Assembly: GCA_964574215.1 (NCBI GenBank)
Contig: CAZNLR010000006.1
Location: forward strand, 71,458 to 135,457
Length of the DNA: 64,000 nt
Direction of reading: 5' to 3'
Origin: GCA-2725625 sp964574215
Lineage (GTDB): Bacteria > Pseudomonadota > Alphaproteobacteria > Rhodospirillales > UBA2165
The translations under genes and the position numbers were made by a program. Within the stretch, counting starts at the first letter, position 1; each line of letters starts with the position of its first letter. Shown piece after piece: positions 53,360-62,295 of the stretch. Below the pieces are notes generated by a model that was not told the origin of the DNA, searched no databases, and saw only the letters and a list, made by a program, of their open reading frames with translations.

Positions 53360-55732
53360 TCACGATGCTTCCTGAATGGCACGCCATACCGCCTGCGATG
53401 TCGCCGGCATGGGTACGTCGGTAACGCCAAGTTCGGATAAGGCGTCAATGATGGCGTTGATCACCGCCGGCGGCGAGCCGATAGCGCCAACCTCGCCGAC
53501 CCCTTTCACGCCCAACGAATTGTGCGTGCATTCGGACGATTCCGTGGCGACATCGTAGGACGGCAGATCGTCGGCCCTGGGCATGGTATAGTCCATGTAG
53601 GAACCGGTGATAAGCTGACCACTGTCGTCATAGACGCAACCTTCCAACAAGGCTTGTCCGATGCCCTGGGCAATGCCGCCGTGGACCTGTCCTTCGACGA
53701 TCATCGGGTTGACGACCGTACCGGGATCGTCCACCGCCGTGAATCTGGCCACTTCGACAACCCCGGTATTGGGATCGACTTCGACCTCGCAGATGTGGCA
53801 CCCACCGGGATAGGTAAAGTTGGTGGGATCGTAAAAGGCCGATTCCTCCAAGCCTGGCTCCAAGGTCTCCAGAGGATAGTTGTGTGGTACGTAAGCCGCC
53901 AGGGCGACCTCACCGAAAGCCATGCTCTTATCCGTGCCGGCGACTGTAAAGTTACCGTCGGCGAACTCGATATCGCTTTCGCCCGCCTCGAGAATATGAG
54001 CGACGATCTTGCGCGATTTATCGACGATCTTATCCAGAGCCTTATCTATGGCCGTTCCACCGACCGCCAAAGAACGCGACCCGTAGGTGCCCATGCCGAA
54101 CGGTATCTGAGCCGTATCGCCGTGGATAATATCGACGGCGTCGGAATGGACCCCGAGCTTTTCGGATACCAGTTGAGCAAAAGCGGTTTCATGCCCCTGC
54201 CCGTGGGAATGGCTGCCCGTGTAGACGGACACACTGCCCGTCGGGTGAACCCGGATATTGGCGGATTCATATAGTCCCGCCCGAGCGCCCAACGCGCCGG
54301 CAATGGCCGACGGTGCGGCGCCGCAGGCTTCCACATAAGTGGAATAACCGATGCCCCGCAGCTTACCGTCTTTCGCCGATGCCGCTTTACGTTTATCGAA
54401 ACCGCCTACATCGGCGTTTTTCAGCGCCGTATCCAAGGTGGCATCGTAATTGCCCGAGTCGTAGCAGAGCGCCACAGGTGTTTGGTATGGGAAAGCGTCC
54501 GACGGGATAAAATTCTTACGGCGGATTTCCACCTGGTCGATCCCCATTTCCCGGGCCGCCCGGTCCACCAACCGTTCGAGGCAATAGGTCGCCTCCGGCC
54601 TGCCGGCGCCCCGATATGCGTCGACGGGCACCGTGTTGGTAAAGACGGCGATGATGTTCGAGTAAATGATCGGCGTGGTGTAAACGCCGGCCATCAGAAC
54701 CGAATGCATATAGGTGGGAATGGCCGGCGCAAAGGTCGACAGATAACCGCCCATATTGGCGTAGGTGGTCTCCCTCAGCCCCAGGAATTTACCATCCTTG
54801 TCCAGCGCCAGTTCGGCCTTGGTGATGTGATCGCGGCCATGGGCGTCGGACATAAAGCTTTCGGAACGTTCCGCCGTCCACTTGATGGGACGTTCAATCT
54901 GCGCCGCCGCCCAAGTGACCAGCGTTTCCTCGGCGTAATGGAAAATTTTAGAGCCGAACCCACCGCCCACATCGGGCGCGACAACCCGAAGCTTGTGTTC
55001 GGGAATTTGCAGAACAAACGCGCCCATCAGCAAACGAATGACATGCGGGTTTTGGGTGGTCGTATAGAGCGTGTAGTCGCCCGAAGAAGCATCGAACTCA
55101 CCGATGGCCACCCGTGGTTCTATTGCATTTGGGATGAGCCGGTTATTGACGATATCAATGCTGGTGACGTGATCGGCGCCGTCAAAGACTTTATCGACCT
55201 CATCCTTGTCGCCGATCGCCCAATCGTAGCAAATGTTGTTGGCTGCATCGTCGTGGACCAGCGCATCGCCCTTGATGGCCTCCATCATATCGACGACGGC
55301 GGGTAGTTGGTCATATTCGACATTGACCAAATGACAGGCAGCTTTCGCCTGTTTCTTGCTCTCGGCAATAACCATAACGATGGGATCGCCCACATGCCGG
55401 ACCCTACCCTGGGCCAGCGCCGGATGTGGCGGCTCCACCATGGGGTCACCGTTCTGGAAGGTCAGCGCCCATCCGCAGGGCAGACCACCGACACCAGCGG
55501 CTTCCAAATCCGCGCCGGTAAAGACGGCGACAACGCCGTCGGCCTTTTCCGCGGCACTGGTATCCACCGATTTTAAGTTGGCGTGAGCGACATTGCTCCT
55601 TAAAAAATAGGCGAAGGTCTGACCGGGACGATTGATATCGTCGGTATATTTGCCTTTGCCCGTGATAAAGCGGCGGTCTTCTTTCCGGAGTAACGCCGCG
55701 CCAATTCCTGTTCCCGAATTTCCGTCTGGCAT
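53360..55732 (-). CDS. coxL: Form II CO dehydrogenase-like large (molybdenum) subunit
   Basis: This 790-residue molybdopterin subunit has the active-site loop AYRGAGRPEATY (about residue 370), which is the form II signature; true CO-oxidising form I has AYxCSFR. Other molybdopterin motifs are GGGFGSK, SHSHGQGHETAF and GVGEVGAIGSPPAVINA. The order S-L-M also fits form II. The substrate is uncertain: form II enzymes may oxidise CO weakly, if at all, or another aromatic or aldehyde compound. Confidence 0.9.
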   Translation of the reverse strand: MPDGNSGTGIGAALLRKEDRRFITGKGKYTDDINRPGQTFAYFLRSNVAHANLKSVDTSAAEKADGVVAVFTGADLEAAGVGGLPCGWALTFQNGDPMVEPPHPALAQGRVRHVGDPIVMVIAESKKQAKAACHLVNVEYDQLPAVVDMMEAIKGDALVHDDAANNICYDWAIGDKDEVDKVFDGADHVTSIDIVNNRLIPNAIEPRVAIGEFDASSGDYTLYTTTQNPHVIRLLMGAFVLQIPEHKLRVVAPDVGGGFGSKIFHYAEETLVTWAAAQIERPIKWTAERSESFMSDAHGRDHITKAELALDKDGKFLGLRETTYANMGGYLSTFAPAIPTYMHSVLMAGVYTTPIIYSNIIAVFTNTVPVDAYRGAGRPEATYCLERLVDRAAREMGIDQVEIRRKNFIPSDAFPYQTPVALCYDSGNYDATLDTALKNADVGGFDKRKAASAKDGKLRGIGYSTYVEACGAAPSAIAGALGARAGLYESANIRVHPTGSVSVYTGSHSHGQGHETAFAQLVSEKLGVHSDAVDIIHGDTAQIPFGMGTYGSRSLAVGGTAIDKALDKIVDKSRKIVAHILEAGESDIEFADGNFTVAGTDKSMAFGEVALAAYVPHNYPLETLEPGLEESAFYDPTNFTYPGGCHICEVEVDPNTGVVEVARFTAVDDPGTVVNPMIVEGQVHGGIAQGIGQALLEGCVYDDSGQLITGSYMDYTMPRADDLPSYDVATESSECTHNSLGVKGVGEVGAIGSPPAVINAIIDALSELGVTDVPMPATSQAVWRAIQEAS

Positions 55733-55736
55733 CTTA

Positions 55737-56204
55737 TTATCCTTTCATCTCGGCGGCGGCGGCTTTTACGGCCTTTACGATATTGTGATAGCCGGTGCAG
55801 CGGCAGATATTGCCATCCAAACCGCGGCGGATTTCCTCTTCCGTGGGATCGGGATTTTTGTTCACCAGATCAATGGCGCTGATCATCATGCCCGGTGTGC
55901 AAAATCCGCACTGCAACGCATGATTTTGGTGAAATGCCTCCTGCATGGGATGCAATTCCCCATTGACCGCCAAGCCTTCCACCGTGGTGACCTCCGCGCC
56001 TTCGGCCTGGGCCGCCAGCATGGAGCAGCTCTTTACCGAATCGCCGTTCAACATCACCACACACGCCCCGCACTGGCTGGTGTCACAGCCCACATGGGTG
56101 CCCGTAAGGCTTAAATTTTCGCGGATAAAATCTGAAAGAAGTGTGTCCGGATCAGCCTCGGCCGAGACAGCCTTGCCGTTTACCGTCATGGATACGGTCG
56201 CCAT
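55737..56204 (-). CDS. coxS: CO dehydrogenase-like small (2Fe-2S) subunit
   Basis: This 155-residue protein carries two [2Fe-2S] clusters. The plant-type one is THVGCDTSQCGACVVMLNG and the second is QCGFCTPGMM with CRCTGYHNIV. I chose ATG 56204, preceded by GGGAGGTAAT, an excellent ribosome site; the longer frame upstream is not family-like. It is the first gene of the operon coxS-L-M. Confidence 0.92.
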   Translation of the reverse strand: MATVSMTVNGKAVSAEADPDTLLSDFIRENLSLTGTHVGCDTSQCGACVVMLNGDSVKSCSMLAAQAEGAEVTTVEGLAVNGELHPMQEAFHQNHALQCGFCTPGMMISAIDLVNKNPDPTEEEIRRGLDGNICRCTGYHNIVKAVKAAAAEMKG

Positions 56205-56337
56205 ATTACCTCCCTGGCCTTTGCGGCCTACTCTATATTTTGGCTCTATGTTTTGGTCCCTGTACCGATACTTATTACGCATCGGTTATTGGTGTGAAGT
56301 GTGCGGCGAGACCGATTTAAAATCAAGAGGATATGCG

Positions 56338-56383
56338 AAGTGAAACAAAAAAAAGGGGACAAGTGAAACAAAAAAAAGGGGAC
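56338..56383. repeat. Perfect 23-bp tandem repeat with GGGGAC
   Basis: Two copies of a 23-base unit starting AAGTGAAAC, with A8 and GGGGAC, lie head to tail, directly before the serA terminator. The units resemble GGGGAC-containing repeats found near RAYT (REP-associated) transposases. No such transposase is in this window. Confidence 0.7.
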
Positions 56384-56415
56384 ATTCACCGATAAAAAAG
56401 TGAATGTCCCCTTTT
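56366..56415 (-). terminator. Terminator hairpin downstream of serA
   Basis: AAAAGGGGACATTCAC and its complement form a perfect 16-base stem with a ten-base loop (56390-56399). On the minus strand it is followed by a run of T, so it closes the serC-serA transcript. Its left arm shares the GGGGAC core with the tandem repeat. Confidence 0.8.
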
Positions 56416-56430
56416 CGGAAAACGGGCGAA

Positions 56431-58008
56431 TTAAAAGCTGAGAGGTATTGCTCTAATTATATGCGGCAGCGCGCGGACTTTTTCGGCGATTTCGTCGGGC
56501 ACGGTCTCGTCGGTTTCGATCAGGCTGATGGCATCTGCACCAGGCTCGGAGCGGCCAAGGTTGAACGTCGCGATGTTAATGCCGGCTTCACCTAATGTGG
56601 TTCCAAGAGCGCCGATTATGCCCGGCTTGTCCTCGTTGGTGATAAACAGCATGTGGGGGCCCAGTTCAGCGTCGATGGGAATACCCTTGATTTCGACAAT
56701 CCGTGGCCGGTCACCGTGAGAAAGAGTACCCGAAATCGCGCGAGTCTGATTTTGGGTCGTCACCGTCAGGGTAACCATGGTTTGGTATTCGTCCAAAGTC
56801 TCGCAGGTGACCTCCGTGACGTCGATATTGCGCTCCTTGGCGACGGTGGGCGCACTGACCATGTTGATTGTATCCAATTGAGGCGATAACAATCCTTGCA
56901 GAGCAATGGCGGTCAGCGGTTTGGTATTGAGATCGGCGGCATGGCCGCAATATTCAATCTGGACTTTGTCAATGGCCGACCAGGTTGCTTGTCCCGCAAA
57001 GCTGCCCAATTGTTCAGCCAATTTCATGTACGGTGACAATTTAGGCGCGTCTTCTGCGCTGACCGACGGTACGTTGATGGCGTTTTGAACGGTCCCGTCC
57101 AATAAATAGTCCGACAACTGTTCGGCCACTTGAATGGCGACATTGACCTGCGCCTCGGAAGTGGAGGCGCCGAGATGTGGCGTCGCAACAACCTGTTCCA
57201 TCCCGAACAAGGCGTTTTCCTTGGCGGGCTCTTCTTCGAACACATCGAGAGCCGCACCAGCGACTTTGCCACTTTCAATGGCTTCCTTGAGATCGGCTTC
57301 GACAATGAGACCACCGCGGGCACAGTTGATAATGCGAACGCCGTCTTTCATTTTGGCAAAGGCGTCTTTGTCGATGATGCCGCGGGTGGCATCGGTCAGC
57401 GGCGTGTGCAGGCTGATAAAGTCGGCGCGCGGAAACAGCTCATCCAGTTCCACTTTCTCGATACCGAGATCGGCGGCACGTTCCGGCGACAGATAGGGAT
57501 CGTAGGCGATCACTTTCATCTTCAGACCTAAAGCCCGTTCGGCGGCAATGGCGCCGATATTGCCGCAACCGATGATGCCGAGGGTCTTGGCCGTCAGTTC
57601 GACGCCCATGAAGCGGGATTTCTCCCACTTGCCGTCGTGGGTGGATTCGCTGGCCAGGGGGATTTGCCGGGCCAAAGCGAACATCATGGCGATAGCGTGT
57701 TCGGCGGTGGTGATGGAATTGCCGAAGGGCGTATTCATGACCACGATCCCCTTGGCCGACGCCGCCGGAATATCGATATTGTCGACCCCGATCCCCGCCC
57801 GACCGATGACTTTGAGGTTGTCGGCAGCTTCAATGATCTCCGCCGTCGCCTTGGTCGCCGAACGGACGGCCAAGCCGTCATAGTCGCCGATGCAGGATTT
57901 CAATTGTTCCGGGTCCATCCCGGTGATAACGTCTACGTCGAGACCGCGTTCCTTGAATATTTCTTCGGCGCGCGGGCTCATGCTGTCGGAAATAAGAACC
58001 TTTGGCAT
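56431..58008 (-). CDS. serA: D-3-phosphoglycerate dehydrogenase
   Basis: SerA starts serine synthesis from 3-phosphoglycerate. The 525-residue form has the NAD motif GIIGCGNIGAIAAERA, the catalytic CARGGLIVEADL and LDVFEEEPA...H (HLGASTSEAQ), an intervening domain and a C-terminal ACT domain (HMLFITNEDKPGIIGALG). It follows serC on the same strand after 37 bases, so they form one operon. Confidence 0.96.
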   Translation of the reverse strand: MPKVLISDSMSPRAEEIFKERGLDVDVITGMDPEQLKSCIGDYDGLAVRSATKATAEIIEAADNLKVIGRAGIGVDNIDIPAASAKGIVVMNTPFGNSITTAEHAIAMMFALARQIPLASESTHDGKWEKSRFMGVELTAKTLGIIGCGNIGAIAAERALGLKMKVIAYDPYLSPERAADLGIEKVELDELFPRADFISLHTPLTDATRGIIDKDAFAKMKDGVRIINCARGGLIVEADLKEAIESGKVAGAALDVFEEEPAKENALFGMEQVVATPHLGASTSEAQVNVAIQVAEQLSDYLLDGTVQNAINVPSVSAEDAPKLSPYMKLAEQLGSFAGQATWSAIDKVQIEYCGHAADLNTKPLTAIALQGLLSPQLDTINMVSAPTVAKERNIDVTEVTCETLDEYQTMVTLTVTTQNQTRAISGTLSHGDRPRIVEIKGIPIDAELGPHMLFITNEDKPGIIGALGTTLGEAGINIATFNLGRSEPGADAISLIETDETVPDEIAEKVRALPHIIRAIPLSF

Positions 58009-58045
58009 TGGTTCGCTCCTAACTTTATCGTTTAAATAAAATAAA

Positions 58046-59215
58046 TTAAGCGGCGTACTCGGCGGCGGTTGCCGCCAGCGCCCAATCGACCCAGGGGGTC
58101 AACGCTTCGAGATCGGTTGTATCGACCGTCGCACCACCCCATATTCTGAGCCCTGCCGGCGCATCCTTGTAGGAATTGATGTCGTAAGCGACACCTTCAT
58201 CGTCAAGGAGAGCAACCATTTTTTTAACCGCCGCCGCCTGGTCTTCGTCACTGAGCTTCTGGAACCACGCCGCCGTTATTTTCAGGCAGATGGAAGTGCA
58301 GGACCGGATATCGGGAGACTCGGCCAAAAAATCCACATCCTCTGAATTTTCCACCCAGCGGGCCAGCGCCGCCAAATTGCCTTCGGACCGGACGATCAGA
58401 CTTTTGAGACCGCCGATGCTCTCGGCCCAGTTGAGGCCATCCAAGGCATCCTCAACGCACAGCATGGAAGGCGTGTTGATGGTGGCCGCCTTGAAGACGC
58501 CCTCGATCAACTTGCCGCCCGATGTGAGCCGGAAGATTTTCGGCAAGGGCCGGTCCGGTGTGAAGCTTTCTAGGCGTTCCACGGCGCGCGGGCCCAGGAT
58601 GAGAATACCGTGCTGGGCTTCGCCCCCCATCACCTTCTGCCAGGAATAAGTGGTAACATCCAATTTTTCCCAAGGCAGGTTCATGGCAAAGGCGGCCGAG
58701 GTGGCGTCGCAGATGGTCAAGCCTTCACGGTCGGATGCGATCCAGTCACCATTGGGCACGCGCACGCCGGAAGTCGTGCCGTTCCAGGTGAAAACGACGT
58801 CTCGGGTGAAATCGACCTGGGACAGATTGGGCAATTGGCCGTAACCGGCCTCCAGCACGCGCACATCGTCCAGCTTCAATTGTTTGGTGACGTCGGTGAC
58901 CCAGCCTTTGCCGAAACTTTCCCATTGCAGCATATCAACGCCGCGGGCGCCCAGCAGCGACCACAGCGCCATTTCAACGGCGCCGGTGTCGGACGCCGCG
59001 ACGATGGCGATGCGGTAATCTTCGGGCACGCCCAGTATTTTACGGGTTTTATCAATAACCTCTTGCAGCTTGGCCTTACCCAGCTTGGCGCGATGAGACC
59101 GGCCGAGAGCGGCATCGCTCAATACCGATGGCGACCAGCCGGGTCGTTTGGCGCAGGGACCAGAAGAGAAATTAGGATTCGCCGGACGCACGTCCGGTTT
59201 AGCGGGATTTGTCAT
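58046..59215 (-). CDS. serC: Phosphoserine aminotransferase
   Basis: SerC makes phosphoserine from 3-phosphohydroxypyruvate with PLP. The 389-residue protein resembles the alphaproteobacterial form: NPNFSSGPCAKRPGWS at the start, GARGVDMLQWESFGKGW, and the PLP lysine in TYSWQKVMGGEAQHG. The ATG sits behind a leader with two hairpins, and serA follows. Confidence 0.94.
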   Translation of the reverse strand: MTNPAKPDVRPANPNFSSGPCAKRPGWSPSVLSDAALGRSHRAKLGKAKLQEVIDKTRKILGVPEDYRIAIVAASDTGAVEMALWSLLGARGVDMLQWESFGKGWVTDVTKQLKLDDVRVLEAGYGQLPNLSQVDFTRDVVFTWNGTTSGVRVPNGDWIASDREGLTICDATSAAFAMNLPWEKLDVTTYSWQKVMGGEAQHGILILGPRAVERLESFTPDRPLPKIFRLTSGGKLIEGVFKAATINTPSMLCVEDALDGLNWAESIGGLKSLIVRSEGNLAALARWVENSEDVDFLAESPDIRSCTSICLKITAAWFQKLSDEDQAAAVKKMVALLDDEGVAYDINSYKDAPAGLRIWGGATVDTTDLEALTPWVDWALAATAAEYAA

Positions 59216-59225
59216 CTGTTTTACT

Positions 59226-59265
59226 CCTATCCTTACAGATAGGCTGCGACCCGTTGGGAGGTCGT
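59226..59265 (-). promoter_or_regulatory. Candidate serC-motif leader RNA
   Basis: On the minus strand, CGACC/GGTCG (loop of eight, 59247-59264) and CCTATC/GATAGG (loop of six, 59226-59243) form two hairpins just before serC. The second partly covers the AGGAG ribosome site. A serC motif with two hairpins is known upstream of serC in alphaproteobacteria; this is a candidate match by position and layout. Confidence 0.5.
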
Positions 59266-59360
59266 GGCCCGCCGATGCTTGTATAGATTTGTCGATACAG
59301 GGTCAATCGGCAAATGAATTTGTGTGATATGGTGGCAGAGCGGGCAAATTCTCAACAAGG

Positions 59361-60398
59361 ATGGAAATCATGATCCAGACGACGGTCGCCGGCAGTTTAC
59401 CCAAGCCATCCTGGTTGGCGGAACCGGAAAAATTGTGGGCCGCCTGGCAACTTGAGGGCGAAGAACTGGAACAAGGCAAACGGAAATCCGCCCTCAATTG
59501 GATTAAAATCCAGGAAGATGCGGGGATTGATATCGTCAGTGACGGCGAACAGTTCCGCGAGCATTTCGTTCACGGGTTTCTCAAGGAAATCGAGGGTATC
59601 GACTGGACTCTCATGACCACCATGGGTATTCGCGACAACCGGTACGACGCCCAGGTTCCGACTGTCACCGCACCCTTAAAGAGAAAAAAATCGGTCCACG
59701 GGGATGACGCTAAGTTCTGCCGCGCCAACACCGACCGCCAACTCAAAATCACCCTGCCGGGACCGATGACCATTTGCGATACCATCGCCAACGCTCATTA
59801 CGGAAGCCGCCCCGAGATGGCCATGGCTTTTGCCGAATTATTGAACGACGAGGCCAAGGAACTGGAGGCGGCGGGAGTTGACGTCATCCAGTTCGATGAG
59901 CCCGCCTTCAATGCTTTTATGAACGATGTCAAAGAATGGGGAATCGATACTCTGAACCGCGCCATCGATGGACTGAATTGCAAAACGGCGGTGCATATCT
60001 GTTACGGTTACGGCATTCAGGAAAATATCGACTGGAAAGCCACGCTGGGTGAAGAATGGCGGCAATATGAAGAATTTTTCCCTCATTTAAACAACAGCAA
60101 TATCGACCAAGTCTCCCTGGAATGCGCAGGATCTAAAGTTCCGCTGTCGATGATCGGTCTGTTGAAGGATAAGGAAATTCTGGTGGGCGCCATCGACGTA
60201 GCAAGCAACGAAATAGAAACCCCGGACCAGGTGGCGAATACTTTGCGCGCCGCTTTGGCTTATGCCAAGCCGGAGCAAATTGTTGCCTGCACCAATTGCG
60301 GCCTGGCCCCGCTGCCGGTTGCGGTGGCCGAAGATAAACTAAAAGCGCTCGGTGAGGGAACCCGGCTTTTGAGAGACGAATTGACCAACTCCATTTAG
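59361..60398 (+). CDS. Core-MetE-type methionine synthase (MesD-like)
   Basis: This 345-residue protein is a MetE C-terminal domain without the N-terminal half. It has AGSLPKPSWLAEPEKLWAAW, VDVIQFDEPAF, the zinc residues in VHICYGYG (H and C) and CTNCGLAPLP. As I recall, MesD proteins of this type methylate homocysteine using a donor that is not known for certain, and need a DUF1852 partner (MesX). No such gene is adjacent here. The start could also be ATG 59370 (MIQTTVAGS). Confidence 0.8.
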   Translation: MEIMIQTTVAGSLPKPSWLAEPEKLWAAWQLEGEELEQGKRKSALNWIKIQEDAGIDIVSDGEQFREHFVHGFLKEIEGIDWTLMTTMGIRDNRYDAQVPTVTAPLKRKKSVHGDDAKFCRANTDRQLKITLPGPMTICDTIANAHYGSRPEMAMAFAELLNDEAKELEAAGVDVIQFDEPAFNAFMNDVKEWGIDTLNRAIDGLNCKTAVHICYGYGIQENIDWKATLGEEWRQYEEFFPHLNNSNIDQVSLECAGSKVPLSMIGLLKDKEILVGAIDVASNEIETPDQVANTLRAALAYAKPEQIVACTNCGLAPLPVAVAEDKLKALGEGTRLLRDELTNSI

Positions 60399-60485
60399 CC
60401 TTGCGGCAAATTGTGTCCGCGCCGCTACCCGCTGCTTGAATTCTAATTGCGAATTTGTATCATTAATTCCACCATTTTTTTGTTG

Positions 60486-60521
60486 AATTAATTTTACACT
60501 AGACTTAGTGTTTAATTGATT
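60486..60521. promoter_or_regulatory. Operator-like palindrome upstream of the sulfide dehydrogenase genes
   Basis: ACACTA-GACT-TAGTGT (60496-60511) is a perfect six-base inverted repeat. Extending it to 36 bases gives 13 of 16 pairs. It lies 90 bases before the cytochrome gene, in a 200-base gap, so it may bind a sulfide- or redox-responsive regulator. Confidence 0.5.
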
Positions 60522-60600
60522 GAATTGGAGTTGGGGGGAATTCTCTAACCGACTCTGAATAATTTTAGTGAGGCATCGAAAGTTAGTTAGGGAGGTTCTA

Positions 60601-60909
60601 GTGAAATTGAAGAAAATTATTGCCATTGCTTCAGTGGCGGCTCTGGGCGTGGCTTATGCCAATCAGCCCGCACAAGCGCAGATGGCGTCGGACGAGGTTC
60701 TGGTTAACACCTGTTTTTCCTGCCATGGCACGGACGGTAAAAGCTCCGGTGATATGCCGACCATCGCCGGCAAATCAGCAAGTTACATATCCAATAAAAT
60801 GATGGATTTCAGAAGCGGAAAGAAGCCATCGACCGTAATGATGCGGATCACCAAAGGCTTTAGCGATGCGGAATTGAAAGCCATAGCCAACTTCTTTTCG
60901 AAGAAGTGA
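60601..60909 (+). CDS. fccA: Monoheme cytochrome c, flavocytochrome c partner
   Basis: This 102-residue secreted cytochrome has a signal peptide (KKIIAIASVAALGVAYANQPAQAQ), the heme motif CFSCHG and a methionine ligand likely in the MMDFRSGKK or MMRITK region. I chose GTG 60601 with AGGGAGG upstream. The flavoprotein gene starts 17 bases after its stop. Together they match the periplasmic FccAB sulfide dehydrogenase. A single heme is seen in several FccA types. Confidence 0.85.
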   Translation: MKLKKIIAIASVAALGVAYANQPAQAQMASDEVLVNTCFSCHGTDGKSSGDMPTIAGKSASYISNKMMDFRSGKKPSTVMMRITKGFSDAELKAIANFFSKK

Positions 60910-60926
60910 GCGGGAGGGATAAGAAA

Positions 60927-62210
60927 ATGACCAAAATTACACGTAGAACCTTTAATGCCGGTCTTGGCGTCAGCGCGGCGCTCGGCTCGCTCTCCCTTCC
61001 CGGTAAAGCGGCTTTTGCCGCCACCGGCAATGCTCATGTCGTGGTTATCGGCGGCGGTTTCGGCGGCGCCACAGCGGCCAAGTACTTGAAACGCATGAAC
61101 CCGAAGATTGCGGTTACGTTGATCGAACCTTCCAGTCAGTTCTCCACCTGCCCCTTCTCCAATACGGTGATCGGCGGCATCAACAAGATGGAATACATCA
61201 CCCACAGTTTCGATGCTTTGAAACGCCGGGGCGTCAACGTGGTGCAGGACCTTGTCACCCATATCAACGGCGCCAAGAAAATTGTCTCCCTCGCGAAGAA
61301 CGGCGAAATGTCTTATGACCGCTGCATCGTTTCGCCGGGTATCGATTTCCGGTGGGACAGGATCGAAGGATTGGATGCGGCTTCGGCGGGTATCATCCCC
61401 CACGCCTGGAAAGCGGGACCGCAGACCGTGCTGCTCAGGAAGCAGCTTGAAGCCATGCCCAACGGCGGCACCTTCATTATATCACCACCGGTGAATCCGT
61501 TCCGGTGCCCGCCGGGTCCCGGTGAGCGGATCAGCCTGGTCGCCAACTATTTCAAGAAGCATAAACCGAAATCGAAAATTGTGGTCCTTGATCCAAAGAA
61601 GAAATTCTCCAAACAAGGATTGTTCAAGGAAGGCTGGGCGAAGTTGTATCCCGGCATGATCGACTACCACAATATCGACAATGACGGTGTGGTACGCAAA
61701 GTTGACGTCAAAGCCAAAAAACTGATCACCGATTTTGGTGAATACAAAGGCGACGTGATCAACTTTATTCCGGCGCAAAAGGCCGGAAAAATTGCCCACG
61801 TTTCCGGATTGGCCGATAGCACCGGCTGGTGCCCGGTCGACCAGATGACGTTTGAATCAAAACTGGTTCCGGGCGTCCATGTGGTCGGCGACGCCAGTGT
61901 GGCGTCACCGATGCCCAAATCCGGCTTCGCCGCATCGACCCAGGCGAAAGTCTGCGCCGCCGCGGTCGCCAACATGCTGGCCGGCAAGGCTCCGGGAACG
62001 CCGAAATTTGTGAACACCTGCTATAGCCTGGTGGCCGAAGACTACGGTATTTCGGTTGCCATGGTGTATGGTTTCGACAAAGGCAAGATCACCAAGATCA
62101 AAGGTTCCGGCGGCTTGAGTCCTTCTGGCGCCGATGCCAAATACCGTGCTCAGGAAGCCGACTATACCCGGGGCTGGTACAAAAGCATCAGCAAGGATAT
62201 CTGGGGCTAA
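60927..62210 (+). CDS. fccB: Flavocytochrome c sulfide dehydrogenase, flavoprotein subunit
   Basis: FccB oxidises sulfide to sulfur in the periplasm and gives electrons to the cytochrome. The 427-residue protein has a Tat signal (ITRRTFNAGLG), the FAD motif VVVIGGGFGGATAAKYL, the cysteine that may hold FAD covalently (FSTCPFSNTVIGG), and the two redox cysteines in FRCPPGPGER and NTCYSLVAEDYG. I chose ATG 60927 with GGGAGGG upstream. A strong terminator follows. Confidence 0.93.
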   Translation: MTKITRRTFNAGLGVSAALGSLSLPGKAAFAATGNAHVVVIGGGFGGATAAKYLKRMNPKIAVTLIEPSSQFSTCPFSNTVIGGINKMEYITHSFDALKRRGVNVVQDLVTHINGAKKIVSLAKNGEMSYDRCIVSPGIDFRWDRIEGLDAASAGIIPHAWKAGPQTVLLRKQLEAMPNGGTFIISPPVNPFRCPPGPGERISLVANYFKKHKPKSKIVVLDPKKKFSKQGLFKEGWAKLYPGMIDYHNIDNDGVVRKVDVKAKKLITDFGEYKGDVINFIPAQKAGKIAHVSGLADSTGWCPVDQMTFESKLVPGVHVVGDASVASPMPKSGFAASTQAKVCAAAVANMLAGKAPGTPKFVNTCYSLVAEDYGISVAMVYGFDKGKITKIKGSGGLSPSGADAKYRAQEADYTRGWYKSISKDIWG

Positions 62211-62232
62211 TTGCTCTCCGGTATAGAAAATC

Positions 62233-62262
62233 AGGGCGGCTTTCCGGAGCCGCCCTTTTTTT
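62233..62262 (+). terminator. Rho-independent terminator after fccB
   Basis: GGGCGGC and GCCGCCC (62234-62240 and 62249-62255) pair across TTTCCGGA and are followed by a run of seven T. This ends the sulfide dehydrogenase transcript. Confidence 0.9.
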
Positions 62263-62295
62263 GTGCCGACTGCGGTTTCACGCTATGTTGGACGG

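Noticed and set aside
53360..55732. True (form I) CO dehydrogenase
   Set aside because: The active-site loop is AYRGAGR, not AYxCSFR.
59216..59360. SAM riboswitch before the core-MetE gene
   Set aside because: The hairpins fall on the serC side in the minus strand; no SAM-I or SAM-II pattern seen on the plus strand.
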